Positions 35,246 to 43,939 of a stretch of 64,000 bases of DNA are shown in pieces; the first letter of the stretch is position 1; the number at the start of each line of letters is the position of its first letter. The stretch is from Flammeovirga sp. OC4 (GTDB taxonomy: Bacteria; Bacteroidota; Bacteroidia; Cytophagales; Flammeovirgaceae). Under the pieces are notes generated by a model. The model worked only from the letters and a program-made list of their open reading frames with translations, made no database searches and was not told the DNA's origin. The stretch lies in assembly GCF_000812565.1 (NCBI RefSeq), contig NZ_JTAM01000001.1, forward strand, positions 1 to 64,000. Reading direction: 5' to 3'. The position numbers were made by a program, and so were the translations under genes.

Positions 35246-35665
35246 TTACGCCATTTCTACAAGAACCTCTCCTTGTAATACTGACGTTCCTTCTTCTACT
35301 TTAATGCTTGCAATAGTACCGTCTGCCTCAGCCAATACATTGTTTTCCATCTTCATTGCTTCCATTGTCATCAAGACATCACCTTGCTTCACAGCATCAC
35401 CCTCTTTGAAGTTGATCGTCATCACAGTACCAGGAAGTGGTGCTACGATATTTGATTTCTTCGCTGAACGAGTAATTGCTTTTGGTGCTGCTGTTCTTGG
35501 AGCTTCAGAACGCATTAGTTTTGGAGTTTTAGAAGTTTTCACTTCTTTATCCATCTCTACTTTATAAGGAGTACCATTGACTTCTAGCTCAATCGCCTGT
35601 CCTTCAACTCCTTTTATTGTAACGGCATAGTTGTTACCGTTAACTGTAAAATTATAGTTTTTCAT
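35246..35665 (-). CDS. mmdC: Biotin carboxyl carrier subunit of the decarboxylase
   Basis: A 139-residue biotin carrier. The start at 35665 (MKNYNFTVNGNNYAVTIKGVEGQ) is chosen; the frame from 35725 would overlap the upstream gene by 49 bp. It has an N-terminal beta domain, an Ala/Pro/Thr/Lys-rich hinge (about 44-70) and a biotinyl domain (about 72-139) with biotinylated K105 in 'MTMEAMKMENNV'. It shuttles CO2 from the carboxyltransferase (36064-37626) to the membrane subunit MmdB. The hinge lacks the very long Ala-Pro run of some relatives. Confidence 0.93.
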   Translation of the reverse strand: MKNYNFTVNGNNYAVTIKGVEGQAIELEVNGTPYKVEMDKEVKTSKTPKLMRSEAPRTAAPKAITRSAKKSNIVAPLPGTVMTINFKEGDAVKQGDVLMTMEAMKMENNVLAEADGTIASIKVEEGTSVLQGEVLVEMA

Positions 35666-35676
35666 TTTATTCGGTA

Positions 35677-36051
35677 TTAACGGTTGAGCTGACTGCCATG
35701 AACTGAATAGATTTTCGAACTCCATGGTGAGTAAGCTTTCTTCACTTTTTGGATTGTTAGGATCGTTGACTCTTCATCATGTGCTTCTGCCATATAGTGG
35801 TAAACTGCTGCAGCAATTGCTGCATTGACTTCACCAGAAACTTTAGTGGCATTGATAAGCATTTCTTCATCATCCTTTTTGATCACAATCTGCTTTGGCT
35901 TGTTGATCTTTTCCATAACGATCGGCACCAAATAGGTGAATGAGATAAAAAGAAGGAATAATAAGGTTAATGTAAAGAATACTAGTCCTACTCCAACCAA
36001 TGTGATCACTAATCCTTCGGTCAAGCCGAATTGTGTTACTTGATCTTCCAT
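35677..36051 (-). CDS. mmdD: OadG/MmdD-type small membrane subunit
   Basis: A 124-residue protein with one N-terminal TM helix (about 14-40, 'LVITLVGVGLVFFTLTLLFLLFISFTYLVPIVM') and a cytoplasmic tail carrying 'EVNAAIAAAVYHYM' followed by a C-terminal 'PWSSKIYSVHGSQL'. This is the layout of OadG subunits, which hold the carboxyltransferase to the membrane subunit. The family is poorly conserved in sequence, so the call rests on layout, the 'AAIAAAV' stretch and position between the mmdA and mmdC genes (12 and 11 bp gaps). Confidence 0.88.
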   Translation of the reverse strand: MEDQVTQFGLTEGLVITLVGVGLVFFTLTLLFLLFISFTYLVPIVMEKINKPKQIVIKKDDEEMLINATKVSGEVNAAIAAAVYHYMAEAHDEESTILTIQKVKKAYSPWSSKIYSVHGSQLNR

Positions 36052-36063
36052 ATTATTATTTGA

Positions 36064-37626
36064 TTAAAGTGGAATATTAGAGTGCTTCTTAGGAGGATTA
36101 ACTTCTTTCTTCGTCGCTAATACTTCTAAACCTCTACAGATTCTGAATCTTGTATTTCTTGGCTCGATTACATCATCAATAAATCCGTACTTAGCTGCTT
36201 GATAAGGATTAGCGAATTTCTCAACGTATTCTTCCTCTTTATCTTGCATGAATTTCGCTCTCTCAGCTTTATCTTCGATTGAACGAATTGCTCTTCCTTC
36301 TAATACCTCTACAGCACCTTTAGCACCCATTACTGCAATTTCGGCAGTTGGCCATGCGTAGTTGATATCACCTCTTAATTGTTTAGAACTCATTACGTCG
36401 TGTGCTCCACCGTATGATTTTCTAAGTGTAATAGTGATTTTTGGAACTGTTGCTTCACCGTAAGCGAATAATAATTTGGCACCGTGAAGGATAATACCGC
36501 CATATTCTTGACCTGAACCTGGTAAGAAACCTGGTACGTCTACTAATGTTACGATTGGAATATTGAATGCATCACAGAAACGAACGAAACGTGCAGCTTT
36601 TTTCGATGCTTCAATATCAAGTACACCCGCTAAGAATGAAGGTTGGTTGGCAATAATACCTACTGGACGACCGTTGAAACGAGCAAAACCTGTAATAATG
36701 TTTTTCGCATAAGCTCTGTGCGTTTCTAAGAATTCCTCATTATCAACAAGTAAGTGAATAACATCTAGCATGTTATATGGCTTGTTAGGATCATCAGGAA
36801 TTACCTCATTCAGTTTATCCTCAATTCTTTCGATTGGGTCATTACAAGGGATTTGTGGTGGCTCTTCAAGGTTATTTGAAGGTAAGAAACTCATCAACTT
36901 ACGGATTAACAATAATGTCTCCTCATCGTTTTCAGTCATCATATGAGCTACACCTGATTTAGAAGCGTGCATGTTAGCACCACCCAAATCTTCTACAGAG
37001 ATCACCTCACCTGTCACTGATTTCACTACTTTAGGACCAGTTACAAACATGTATGATGTTTGGTCTGTCATAAGAATAAAATCCGTAAGCGCTGGAGAGT
37101 ATACCGCACCACCTGCACAAGGTCCTAAGATTGCAGAAATCTGAGGTACTACACCTGATGCCATGATGTTTCTTTGGAAGATTTCAGCGTAACCCGCAAG
37201 AGACCTAACGCCTTCTTGTATACGAGCTCCACCTGAATCATTCAAACCAATAACCGGTGCTCCTACTTTCATTGCTTGATCCATTACTTTACAGATCTTT
37301 TGTGCAAATGTTTCTGAAAGTGAACCTCCGAATACTGTGAAGTCTTGTGCGAATACATAAACAACTCTACCGTCAATAGTACCGTGACCTGTCACTACAC
37401 CATCTGATAAATATTGTTGTTTTTCCAAGCCGAAAGATTTCGTACGGTGCGTTACAAACATATCGTACTCCTCAAAACTACCTTCATCTAAAAGAAGGTC
37501 AATTCTCTCTCTGGCTGTTAACTTACCTTGACTATGTTGCTTGTCAATTCTTTTTTCACCACCACCTAAGCGGGCTTGTGATCTTTTTTCTACAAGTTCT
37601 CTAACCTTATCTCTGTTAGTTCCCAT
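36064..37626 (-). CDS. mmdA: Methylmalonyl-CoA decarboxylase carboxyltransferase subunit
   Basis: The 520-residue subunit moves the carboxyl group of methylmalonyl-CoA to biotin (or the reverse, as in propionyl-CoA carboxylase beta). The start at 37626 ([35 protein letters not shown]) fits the family; the frame from 37653 adds nine residues. Two crotonase-like halves are visible: '[15 protein letters not shown]' and '[25 protein letters not shown]' in the first, '[33 protein letters not shown]', '[30 protein letters not shown]' and '[18 protein letters not shown]' in the second. No biotin carboxylase gene accompanies it, which with mmdB/C/D points to the Na+-pumping decarboxylase. Confidence 0.95.
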   Translation of the reverse strand: MGTNRDKVRELVEKRSQARLGGGEKRIDKQHSQGKLTARERIDLLLDEGSFEEYDMFVTHRTKSFGLEKQQYLSDGVVTGHGTIDGRVVYVFAQDFTVFGGSLSETFAQKICKVMDQAMKVGAPVIGLNDSGGARIQEGVRSLAGYAEIFQRNIMASGVVPQISAILGPCAGGAVYSPALTDFILMTDQTSYMFVTGPKVVKSVTGEVISVEDLGGANMHASKSGVAHMMTENDEETLLLIRKLMSFLPSNNLEEPPQIPCNDPIERIEDKLNEVIPDDPNKPYNMLDVIHLLVDNEEFLETHRAYAKNIITGFARFNGRPVGIIANQPSFLAGVLDIEASKKAARFVRFCDAFNIPIVTLVDVPGFLPGSGQEYGGIILHGAKLLFAYGEATVPKITITLRKSYGGAHDVMSSKQLRGDINYAWPTAEIAVMGAKGAVEVLEGRAIRSIEDKAERAKFMQDKEEEYVEKFANPYQAAKYGFIDDVIEPRNTRFRICRGLEVLATKKEVNPPKKHSNIPL

Positions 37627-37963
37627 TGATAATTCCCAGCGGGTATTTGTCAAATATTTAACTACACTTTTTACAGTGTATCTAATTCATTTTACTGTGA
37701 TGTAAGAAAGTCAAGGCAATAACCGTCCAGCCCTGTATTTTTACAGGTTTAGAAAAATCAATTTTAATCTACTGTTAAGATAGCATCGTTAAGCCTTTAT
37801 GGGAGAACGATTACTGCTCATGACGTGCCTTAGCCTCTTTTTCTTACTTTTAGTAGTCGTATCATTTAACTACTGAGGTTTGGGTAACTTTCTTTTATTT
37901 GTAAGAGGTCACCCATTTGGTTACACTACTTTATGTACTTGGTAGGTATTCAAAAGTAATAGC
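37627..37963 (-). other. 337-bp spacer between mce and mmdA with several hairpins
   Basis: No convincing reading frame. On the minus strand there are stems GGGTGAC/GTTACCC (37882-37914), AGTAGT/ACTACT (37852-37874), CCTGTA/TACAGG near 37733 and TACACT/AGTGTA near 37670. It could be a structured leader of the decarboxylase genes or a small RNA. I do not recognise a known riboswitch. Confidence 0.35.
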
Positions 37964-38368
37964 TTATTTCTTCTCGCAAAGTTCAGTAAGAACTCCATGA
38001 GTTGATTTTGGATGCAAGAAAGCAATATCTAATCCCTCTGCTCCTTTTCTTGGTGTTTTATCTAATAAACGAACGCCTTTTTCTTCAGCATCTTCAAGAT
38101 TCTTTTCGATATCTTTTACTGCAAATGCTAAGTGGTGCATACCTGGCCCTTTTTTAGCGACGAATTTTCCGATTGGACCATCTTCTGATGTAGACTCTAA
38201 AAGCTCAATTTTAGTATCTCCTACTTTAAAGAAAGCAGTTTTCACTTTTTGCTCTTCTACTTCTTCAATAGCATAACATTTAAGCCCTAATACTTCTTCG
38301 TAATACTTAATTGACTCTTCTAAGTTTTCTACTGCTACACCAATGTGCTCAATGTGTGATATATTCAT
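37964..38368 (-). CDS. mce: Methylmalonyl-CoA epimerase
   Basis: A 134-residue glyoxalase/VOC-fold enzyme that interconverts the (R) and (S) epimers of methylmalonyl-CoA, linking the mutase to the decarboxylase. Metal ligands and catalytic residues are visible: 'IEHIGVAVENLEESIKYYEEVLG' (His at residue 7), 'TKIELLES' and 'GKFVAKKGPGMHHLAFAVKDIEKNLE', with the C-terminal 'FLHPKSTHGVLTELCEK' supplying the last Glu. It is the first gene of the minus-strand module and is separated from mmdA by a 337-bp structured spacer. Confidence 0.96.
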   Translation of the reverse strand: MNISHIEHIGVAVENLEESIKYYEEVLGLKCYAIEEVEEQKVKTAFFKVGDTKIELLESTSEDGPIGKFVAKKGPGMHHLAFAVKDIEKNLEDAEEKGVRLLDKTPRKGAEGLDIAFLHPKSTHGVLTELCEKK

Positions 38369-38778
38369 TTCTTGTTGCTTTTAATAGTAAGTAATAAAAA
38401 AGGCGTGATAAGCTTGTTGACCTTTATTATGTATCGTAAAAGTCATACAAAAAGAAATTGTTTGTGATAACATTCATCATCTAAATAAAGATTAAAATCA
38501 TAAAAACTGTTTTCTCTCAAAAAAACAAACGATTTAAACATATTTATAAATCTGAATATCAACTAATTACACTAGAGACAAATATCATCTTTCGGCTTAT
38601 TTAGAAATAGTAAAAAAAATTAAAAAATATTAGAAATTGTATTATGAACACAATTAATACCTTTTTAGAAGAATTGTATGTAGCTTTGTAAAGGTAAAAA
38701 CAGTGATAGGCTTCTTCTCATTTATTATAAAAAAAATAAATACCCAGTTCCTAATTTATAACATATAAATAGATTGGG

Positions 38779-38936
38779 TTAAGTACAAAATCAAAATTAT
38801 CTAATTCTATTTATTGTTTTGCGATTACTTCCTTCAAAAAACTTTCAATAGAACCACTATTAATACGTTTTTTAGCGTTGTACTCACAAAAAATAAATTA
38901 GAATTAACTATGATTTATTTTTGACTTTGTACTTAA
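38779..38936. repeat. MITE-like element, copy B
   Basis: 158 bp with terminal inverted repeats: TTAAGTACAAAaTCAAAA at 38779 and TTTTTGAcTTTGTACTTAA ending at 38936. Related to 29421-29585. On the minus strand both copies read a short frame ending 'SFLKEV.AKQ-stop', possibly the remnant of a transposase end. Its right end is 36 bp before the meaB start. The rest of the 38369-38972 gap shows nothing. Confidence 0.65.
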
Positions 38937-38972
38937 ATGAATTATTCAACATAAAACCGTTCTTCTTTTACC

Positions 38973-39998
38973 ATGAGATATAAAAGAAAAAAAAGACTTA
39001 GTGCACAGGAATATGCTGATGGCATTATAAATGGTAACAGAATAATATTAAGTAGAGCCATTACAATTATTGAAAGTAAATTACCTGCTGATGTTATTTT
39101 GGCAGAGGAAATACTTGAACTCATTCTTCCTCATACTGGTAATACACTTAGAGTGGGTATTACGGGAGTTCCTGGTGTTGGTAAAAGTACCTTTATTGAA
39201 TCTTTTGGGAAATATATCACTTCAAAAGATATGCAATTGGCGGTATTGACCATAGACCCAAGTTCACAAATCAGTGGAGGTAGTATTTTGGGGGATAAAA
39301 CCCGAATGGAAGAATTATCCAATGATCCATTAGCCTATGTTCGTCCTTCTGCTGCAGGAAGTGCTTTAGGAGGCGTAAATCATAAAACAAGAGAAACGAT
39401 GTTGCTTTGTGAGGCGGCAGGTTTTGATGTTATTCTTATTGAAACAGTAGGTGTTGGTCAGTCAGAAACTACTGTAAAAGGAATTGTTGATTTCTTCTTG
39501 CTGTTAATGCTTGCCGGTGCAGGTGATGAACTGCAAGGCATCAAGAGAGGTATTATGGAAATGGCTGATGCGATTGCCATTACTAAATGTGATGGAGACA
39601 ACGTACATCGTGGTAAAATGGCAAGAGCGAGTTATCAGAATGCATTGCACTTATTCCCTCCTGCTGAATCAGGCTGGGCTCCAAAAGTAATGACCTGTTC
39701 TTCTGTACAGAATGAAGGTTTGGATGAAATACTAGAGAATATCTTGAAGTTTGAGAAAGAAATGAAAGAGAAAGGCTTCTTCCAATCCAACCGTCAGAGT
39801 CAAAACTTACATTGGATGCACGAAACTATCGATAACCACCTAAAAAGAGCTTTCTATACCAACGAGTCAGTGGAAGGCAATCTAAATCATTTGGAGAATC
39901 AAGTAATTCAAAATAAATTGCCGGCCATTGCAGGTGCAAGAAAATTATTGGAATTATTTAACCAAACGAGAACAGAAGATGATAAAGATATGGCATAA
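38973..39998 (+). CDS. meaB: Methylmalonyl-CoA mutase-associated GTPase MeaB
   Basis: A 341-residue G3E-type P-loop GTPase that guards methylmalonyl-CoA mutase and gates cobalamin delivery. Walker A is 'VGITGVPGVGKSTFIES' (about 60-76). Other G motifs are 'LTIDPSSQISGGSILGDKTRM', 'DVILIETVGVGQSE' and 'AITKCDGDN'. A C-terminal helical dimerisation region follows. It lies on the opposite strand from the mutase genes, about 600 bp upstream of mce, so the whole module is divergent. The arsC start codon overlaps its last 20 bp, and a MITE-like repeat ends 36 bp before its start. Confidence 0.95.
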   Translation: MRYKRKKRLSAQEYADGIINGNRIILSRAITIIESKLPADVILAEEILELILPHTGNTLRVGITGVPGVGKSTFIESFGKYITSKDMQLAVLTIDPSSQISGGSILGDKTRMEELSNDPLAYVRPSAAGSALGGVNHKTRETMLLCEAAGFDVILIETVGVGQSETTVKGIVDFFLLLMLAGAGDELQGIKRGIMEMADAIAITKCDGDNVHRGKMARASYQNALHLFPPAESGWAPKVMTCSSVQNEGLDEILENILKFEKEMKEKGFFQSNRQSQNLHWMHETIDNHLKRAFYTNESVEGNLNHLENQVIQNKLPAIAGARKLLELFNQTRTEDDKDMA

Positions 39999-40317
39999 TC
40001 CAAGATGCTCGAAAAGTAGAGAATCTTTGAATTTATTGAAGGAAAATGGTGATGAAGTGGAAGTAAGAGAATATTTAAAAGATACTCCTTCTAAAGCTGA
40101 AATTGAAGAAATTCTTTCGATGCTTAACATCTCACCTTTAGCACTTATCCGTAAAGGAGAAGCCATTTATAAAGAAAATTTCAAAGGCAAAGAACTTACT
40201 GACGAGGAATACATCAATGCCATGGTAGAATATCCAAAATTGATCGAAAGACCTATCGTTATTAAGGATAACAAAGCAGTTATCGGTAGGCCTCCTTCAT
40301 TGGTATTGGATTTATAA
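39979..40317 (+). CDS. arsC: ArsC-family arsenate reductase
   Basis: A 112-residue glutaredoxin-type ArsC/Spx-family protein. The start at 39979 (MIKIWHNPRCSKSRESLNLLKENG) is chosen; a frame from 39928 lies wholly inside meaB. The catalytic Cys10 sits in 'NPRCSKSR'. The resolving/arsenate-binding arginines appear in 'LIRKGEAIYK', 'YPKLIERPIVI' and 'AVIGRPPSLV', as in true ArsC rather than Spx regulators. It reduces arsenate to arsenite with glutathione/glutaredoxin-type electrons. No arsenite efflux gene is nearby, and overlap with meaB suggests co-transcription by chance of location. Confidence 0.88.
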   Translation: MIKIWHNPRCSKSRESLNLLKENGDEVEVREYLKDTPSKAEIEEILSMLNISPLALIRKGEAIYKENFKGKELTDEEYINAMVEYPKLIERPIVIKDNKAVIGRPPSLVLDL

Positions 40318-40330
40318 AAATTTTTAAAGA

Positions 40331-40364
40331 AAAGGTTCAAGGGTTTGCTCTTGAGCCTTTTTTG
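40331..40364 (+). terminator. Terminator after arsC
   Basis: Stem AAAGGTTCAAG / CTTGAGCCTTT followed by T residues. Confidence 0.75.
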
Positions 40365-40455
40365 ATGGCTATTTTGTGATTTGATCTAAATAAATCACGG
40401 CAAAAGCAAAGTACATTTTCACATTTCCCTATTCCATTTTCATTCTTTTAATTCG

Positions 40456-40463
40456 TACATTTG
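40456..40463 (+). promoter_or_regulatory. Promoter -7 box for the Rpn-family gene
   Basis: TACATTTG matches TAnnTTTG, 20 bases before the start codon. Confidence 0.5.
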
Positions 40464-40483
40464 TTCAAAAGAAAGTTACAAAG

Positions 40484-41389
40484 ATGCTACAAGAAAAATA
40501 TATTAATCCTTTTACCGATTTCGGCTTTAAGCGCTTATTTGGACAAGAGCCAAGTAAAGCTATTCTTATGGATTTTTTAAATGAGCTTCTTCGTGAACAT
40601 GAAGGGGAAATTAAGTCGATGACGTATTTGAAAAATGAACATTTAGGAAGTGGTGAAATTGACAGAAAAGCTATATTTGACTTGTATTGTGAGAATGAAA
40701 GAGGCGAGAAATTTATTGTTGAACTGCAAAAAACAAAGCAAAATTTCTTTAAAGACAGGGCCTTGTATTATTCTACTTTTCCGATTCAGGAACAAGCTAG
40801 AAAGGGAGCAGAATGGAACTATGAACTGAAAGCTGTTTATACTGTTGCTATTTTAGATTTTGTCTTTGAAGAAGATAAGGGTAAAAATAAATACAGATAC
40901 GATGTGAAGCTAACCGATATAGAAACCCAAAAAATCTTCTATGATAAGTTAACTTTTACGTATTTGGCTATGCCTAATTTTAATAAAGGTTTATCTGAAT
41001 TAGAAACCAAATTTGATAAATGGCTTTATGTCATTAAAAACCTCTCCAAATTAGATGAACGACCTAAAGAACTAAAAGGTAAAATATTTGATGCTTTTTT
41101 TGAGACGGCTGAAGTTGCTAAAATGACTAGAAAAGAATTGATGAGTTATGAAGATTCTTTAAAATATTATAGAGATTTACATAATTCGTTGGATACGGCT
41201 AAGGAAGAAGGTATTGAGGAAGGAATTAAAGAAGGAATTGAGATTGGAGAGAAAAGAGGAATTGAAATCGGAGAAAAAAGAAAAGCTATTGAATCAGCAA
41301 AATCAATGCTTCTAGATGGGCTTGATATTGATAAAGTAGCACTATATTCTGGTTTATCTATAGAAGAAGTAAAGAGTATTAAACTCTAA
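40484..41389 (+). CDS. Rpn-family nuclease / PD-(D/E)XK transposase-like protein
   Basis: A 301-residue protein of the RpnA-like family. It begins 'INPFTDFGFKRLFGQEPSKAILMDFLNELL' and contains the PD-(D/E)XK core 'KAIFDLYCENERGEKFIVELQKTKQNFFKDRALYYSTFPIQEQ', where D-x(n)-E-x-Q replaces the usual E-x-K. In E. coli such proteins are DNA endonucleases that promote recombination. The C-terminus carries a short charged repeat, 'EEGIEEGIKEGIEIGEKRGIEIGEKRK', of the kind that varies in length between relatives, and a final helical 'LDIDKVALYSGLSIEEVKSIKL' segment. Family members are numerous in Bacteroidota genomes and spread horizontally. No terminal repeats are seen around it. Confidence 0.88.
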   Translation: MLQEKYINPFTDFGFKRLFGQEPSKAILMDFLNELLREHEGEIKSMTYLKNEHLGSGEIDRKAIFDLYCENERGEKFIVELQKTKQNFFKDRALYYSTFPIQEQARKGAEWNYELKAVYTVAILDFVFEEDKGKNKYRYDVKLTDIETQKIFYDKLTFTYLAMPNFNKGLSELETKFDKWLYVIKNLSKLDERPKELKGKIFDAFFETAEVAKMTRKELMSYEDSLKYYRDLHNSLDTAKEEGIEEGIKEGIEIGEKRGIEIGEKRKAIESAKSMLLDGLDIDKVALYSGLSIEEVKSIKL

Positions 41390-41432
41390 TTCGACTACAG
41401 TGACAAACTATTTTTCTTAACAAGAGCATAAA

Positions 41433-41463
41433 AAAAAGCCAGTCCTATTTCAGAACTGGCTTC
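41433..41463. terminator. Bidirectional terminator
   Basis: Stem AAGCCAGT / ACTGGCTT with A7 upstream, between convergent genes. Confidence 0.65.
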
Positions 41464-41483
41464 AATATTTTAAAGAAAATATC

Positions 41484-42725
41484 TTAGTCTTCCTCTACAT
41501 AATTGTAAGATGGTGTTGCCGGTGCAGTCATTTGCTCTTTTTTAAGCAATTCTAACTTCTCTTTCTCTTCTTCAAGCTGATAACGAATTTCACTCTTCTG
41601 TTTAGCTAATTCTGCATCTCTTTTTTTCTTCTCCTCGCATGTACCTGCATACCAATGTCCCACTTTGGCCTTATTAGCATTGTAAGGGTTTTTGTAATCT
41701 TCTCCATCACAACCACAAACTGGATCTTCAGAGAAGTTGTACGTTACTTTTCTATCTTCCCCTTCTGGTATTTCACAATTAAAGCTTCTCAATGTCTCAA
41801 TGTCTTTCTGAGCTAAAGGAAGAGACGTTTTCATTGTACGAGTACACTTCGTTGGGTAATAGACTGTTTTATCAAATTGATAAGCATGGGCGTAAACCAG
41901 GAACTCATCACCCTCAAAATAAACAAAATCACATGAGGAGTATTCAGCCCTCAGGTATACTTTTCTTGATGGGTATAAAGAGCCTTTCCAATATTCTGAA
42001 ACGACCATACCTATTCGATCGTAACCTTCTTCCATGGCTTGTACTTCAAATACTTTTCCTACAAAAACGGCTTCAGATTCCTTGTATGCTTGCTCAATTG
42101 AGACACTTTCTCTTATACAATCACAAGGAATAAATTTATCATCTACCCATTGTCCTTGTTCAGTATCACCATTAATGTAAAGCATGATACCTTTTCCGTT
42201 TCGCTTTCCTTTGGACCAGTTTCCTATGTATTGAGATCCATTAGCGTAGTAGTGAATACCTTCACCACTCACTTCATTTTGGATCCAAGTTCCTTCGTGT
42301 CTTTCACCTGACTTAGTAACTAAAACACCTCTACCATGCATTTTTCCATCTAAGAAACCACCTTGATAGATATCTCCATTTGCCCAAAGGTAAACACCCA
42401 ATCCATACGGTACTCCTTTATCAAAATTACCTTCGTAACTATTACCGTTTGCGAAAACAAGTTTTCCTTTCCCCTCCATCATATCATTTCTCCACTTTCC
42501 TTGATAGACAGTGCCGTCTTCCCATGTATACGTGCCGTATCCGTGTCTCTTGCCATCACCATTAAACTGCCCCACATACTTATCTTTATCTGGATTCTCA
42601 CTAATCTGAGCTTCAACATTAGAGAATTGTAGCGTAAATAATATTGATAGAAGTAAAGGGAAAATCGATTTTCTATTTGTAAAAATAAAATCTAAAGAGG
42701 TTCTTTGTTTATTAAAGATTGTCAT
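41484..42725 (-). CDS. Exported MORN-repeat protein with NTR-like and Kazal-like domains
   Basis: The product has 413 residues. A signal sequence is preceded by a 19-residue n-region (cleavage near 40, VEAQ). MORN repeats of about 23 residues fill about 50-195 ('GDGKRHGYGTYTWEDGTVYQGKWRNDMMEGKGKLVF...'), at least six units. Then come 'CDCIRESVSIEQAYKESEAVFVGKVFEV' (about 200-330), matching the C-x-C start and 'sd.VF.G.V' of TIMP/NTR-type domains, and 'EDPVCGCDGEDYKNPYNANKAKVGHWYAGTC' (about 335-368), a Kazal-type inhibitor pattern. A C-terminal charged coiled coil ends the protein. The domain names are from motif recall; the combination is unusual. It may bind a protease or the cell surface. 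Divergent from the DUF1460 gene. Confidence 0.8.
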   Translation of the reverse strand: MTIFNKQRTSLDFIFTNRKSIFPLLLSILFTLQFSNVEAQISENPDKDKYVGQFNGDGKRHGYGTYTWEDGTVYQGKWRNDMMEGKGKLVFANGNSYEGNFDKGVPYGLGVYLWANGDIYQGGFLDGKMHGRGVLVTKSGERHEGTWIQNEVSGEGIHYYANGSQYIGNWSKGKRNGKGIMLYINGDTEQGQWVDDKFIPCDCIRESVSIEQAYKESEAVFVGKVFEVQAMEEGYDRIGMVVSEYWKGSLYPSRKVYLRAEYSSCDFVYFEGDEFLVYAHAYQFDKTVYYPTKCTRTMKTSLPLAQKDIETLRSFNCEIPEGEDRKVTYNFSEDPVCGCDGEDYKNPYNANKAKVGHWYAGTCEEKKKRDAELAKQKSEIRYQLEEEKEKLELLKKEQMTAPATPSYNYVEED

Positions 42726-42800
42726 AATTTAGTATTGATCGATATTTAATGACGATTGAAATCAAAATATTTCATTCTGCTAAAATGCTAAAAAAATAAT

Positions 42801-43658
42801 ATGTTCAGATATTTCTTCTCCTTTATTATTACATTATTTATCACTTTTTCACTTCAAGCTCAAATTGTTTGCTCAAATGCCAGCAAAATCGCTTTGGATA
42901 AAAGAATTGAGGAACTTAATAAAATGAAAGTAGACACTTTTAATATTCCTCTAAGGGAAGGTAATATTGCCCGTATTTTTTTAGACACTCCTTATTTAGA
43001 GAAGACACTCGAAATAGGAAAAAAGGAGGAATTGGTGATCAATTTTGTAGGTTTTGATTGTACAACTTTTGTTGAAAGTGTCACAGCAATGAACTTACTT
43101 TTTAATCATGCACCTTCATTAAGAAACTTAAATCATTATGCTTCTATCCTAGAACGTTTAAGGTATAGAAATGGTCAATTGACAGGATATGGCAGTCGAT
43201 TGCATTACTTTACAGAATGGGTATTAGACAATCAGAAAAAAGGCATTTTGAAGGATATGACACTGGAGATTGGTGGTCAAACTTATGATAAAAAAATCAA
43301 TTTTATGAGTACTCATATTTCCTCTTATAAACGATTAATTGATAATGACTCTGCCCTCAATACGATAAAAGTTGCCGAAACCACGATTAACCAACACCCA
43401 CTATCTCAAATTTACATTAAAAATATTGCTTCAGTTGAGGCTAAAATTAAAGAAGGTGACATCATTGCTTTGGTCACTAAAATTAATGGTTTGGATGTCT
43501 CTCACGTTGGAATTGCAGTGAAGAAGTTAGACAGAATTCACCTGCTCCATGCCTCACAATCCTCTGGTAAAGTAGTCATTACCAATAAACCACTAGCAGA
43601 ATGGTTAAAAAATAGTAAGCTAAATACAGGTATAACTGTTGCTAGGCTCAACCCCTAA
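42801..43658 (+). CDS. DUF1460 family, N-acetylmuramoyl-L-alanine amidase-like
   Basis: A 285-residue exported NlpC/P60-like protein. Signal peptide 1-20 ends 'LQAQ'. The DUF1460 signature is clear: 'ARIFLDTPYLEKTLEIGKKEELVINFVGFDCTTFVESVTAMNLL', with the likely nucleophile Cys in DCTTFVE (about residue 90); 'LHYFTEWVLDNQKKGILKDMT'; and 'KEGDIIALVTKINGLDVSHVGIAVKK' with the His. In known members this fold cleaves the amide bond between muramic acid and peptide in muropeptides. It is probably periplasmic, used for peptidoglycan recycling or uptake. Not in an operon with its neighbours. Confidence 0.88.
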   Translation: MFRYFFSFIITLFITFSLQAQIVCSNASKIALDKRIEELNKMKVDTFNIPLREGNIARIFLDTPYLEKTLEIGKKEELVINFVGFDCTTFVESVTAMNLLFNHAPSLRNLNHYASILERLRYRNGQLTGYGSRLHYFTEWVLDNQKKGILKDMTLEIGGQTYDKKINFMSTHISSYKRLIDNDSALNTIKVAETTINQHPLSQIYIKNIASVEAKIKEGDIIALVTKINGLDVSHVGIAVKKLDRIHLLHASQSSGKVVITNKPLAEWLKNSKLNTGITVARLNP

Positions 43659-43756
43659 TTTAATATTCATTAATATATTTTTATTAATAATTATTGATCA
43701 AAATCACTCCAAATAATAATAGTTACAGATAGGAAACTAAAAATCTATCTTTCATA

Positions 43757-43898
43757 TTTGCACATGTAAACAAAGGGAATTTGGTGTAAATCCAAGACAG
43801 TCCCCGCTACTGTAATTCTTACCTATTGGGTTAGGTTGATGATTGGCCACTTTCATTTTTGATGGGAAGGCACATTGTAAAAGAAGAGTCAGGATACC
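43757..43898 (+). ncRNA. Cobalamin riboswitch
   Basis: All conserved elements of the B12 aptamer are present: 'AGGGAATTTGGTGTAAATCC' from about 43774, the 'CAGTCCCCGCTACTGTAA' B12 box (43798-43815), a variable arm, 'GCCACTT' near 43846, 'TTGATGGGAAGGCAC' (from 43859) and 'GAGTCAGGATACC' ending at 43897. It controls the B12-uptake operon that starts at 43940. A CATATTTG near-consensus -7 box lies just upstream (43753-43760). Confidence 0.95.
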
Positions 43899-43939
43899 TT
43901 TTTTACTGTTTTATCTTCGGGTGCAAAGTATTTTTTACA

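Noticed and set aside
43859-43939. Upstream start for the B12-binding lipoprotein
   Set aside because: The extension overlaps the conserved riboswitch aptamer and hides the lipoprotein signal that the start at 43940 reveals.
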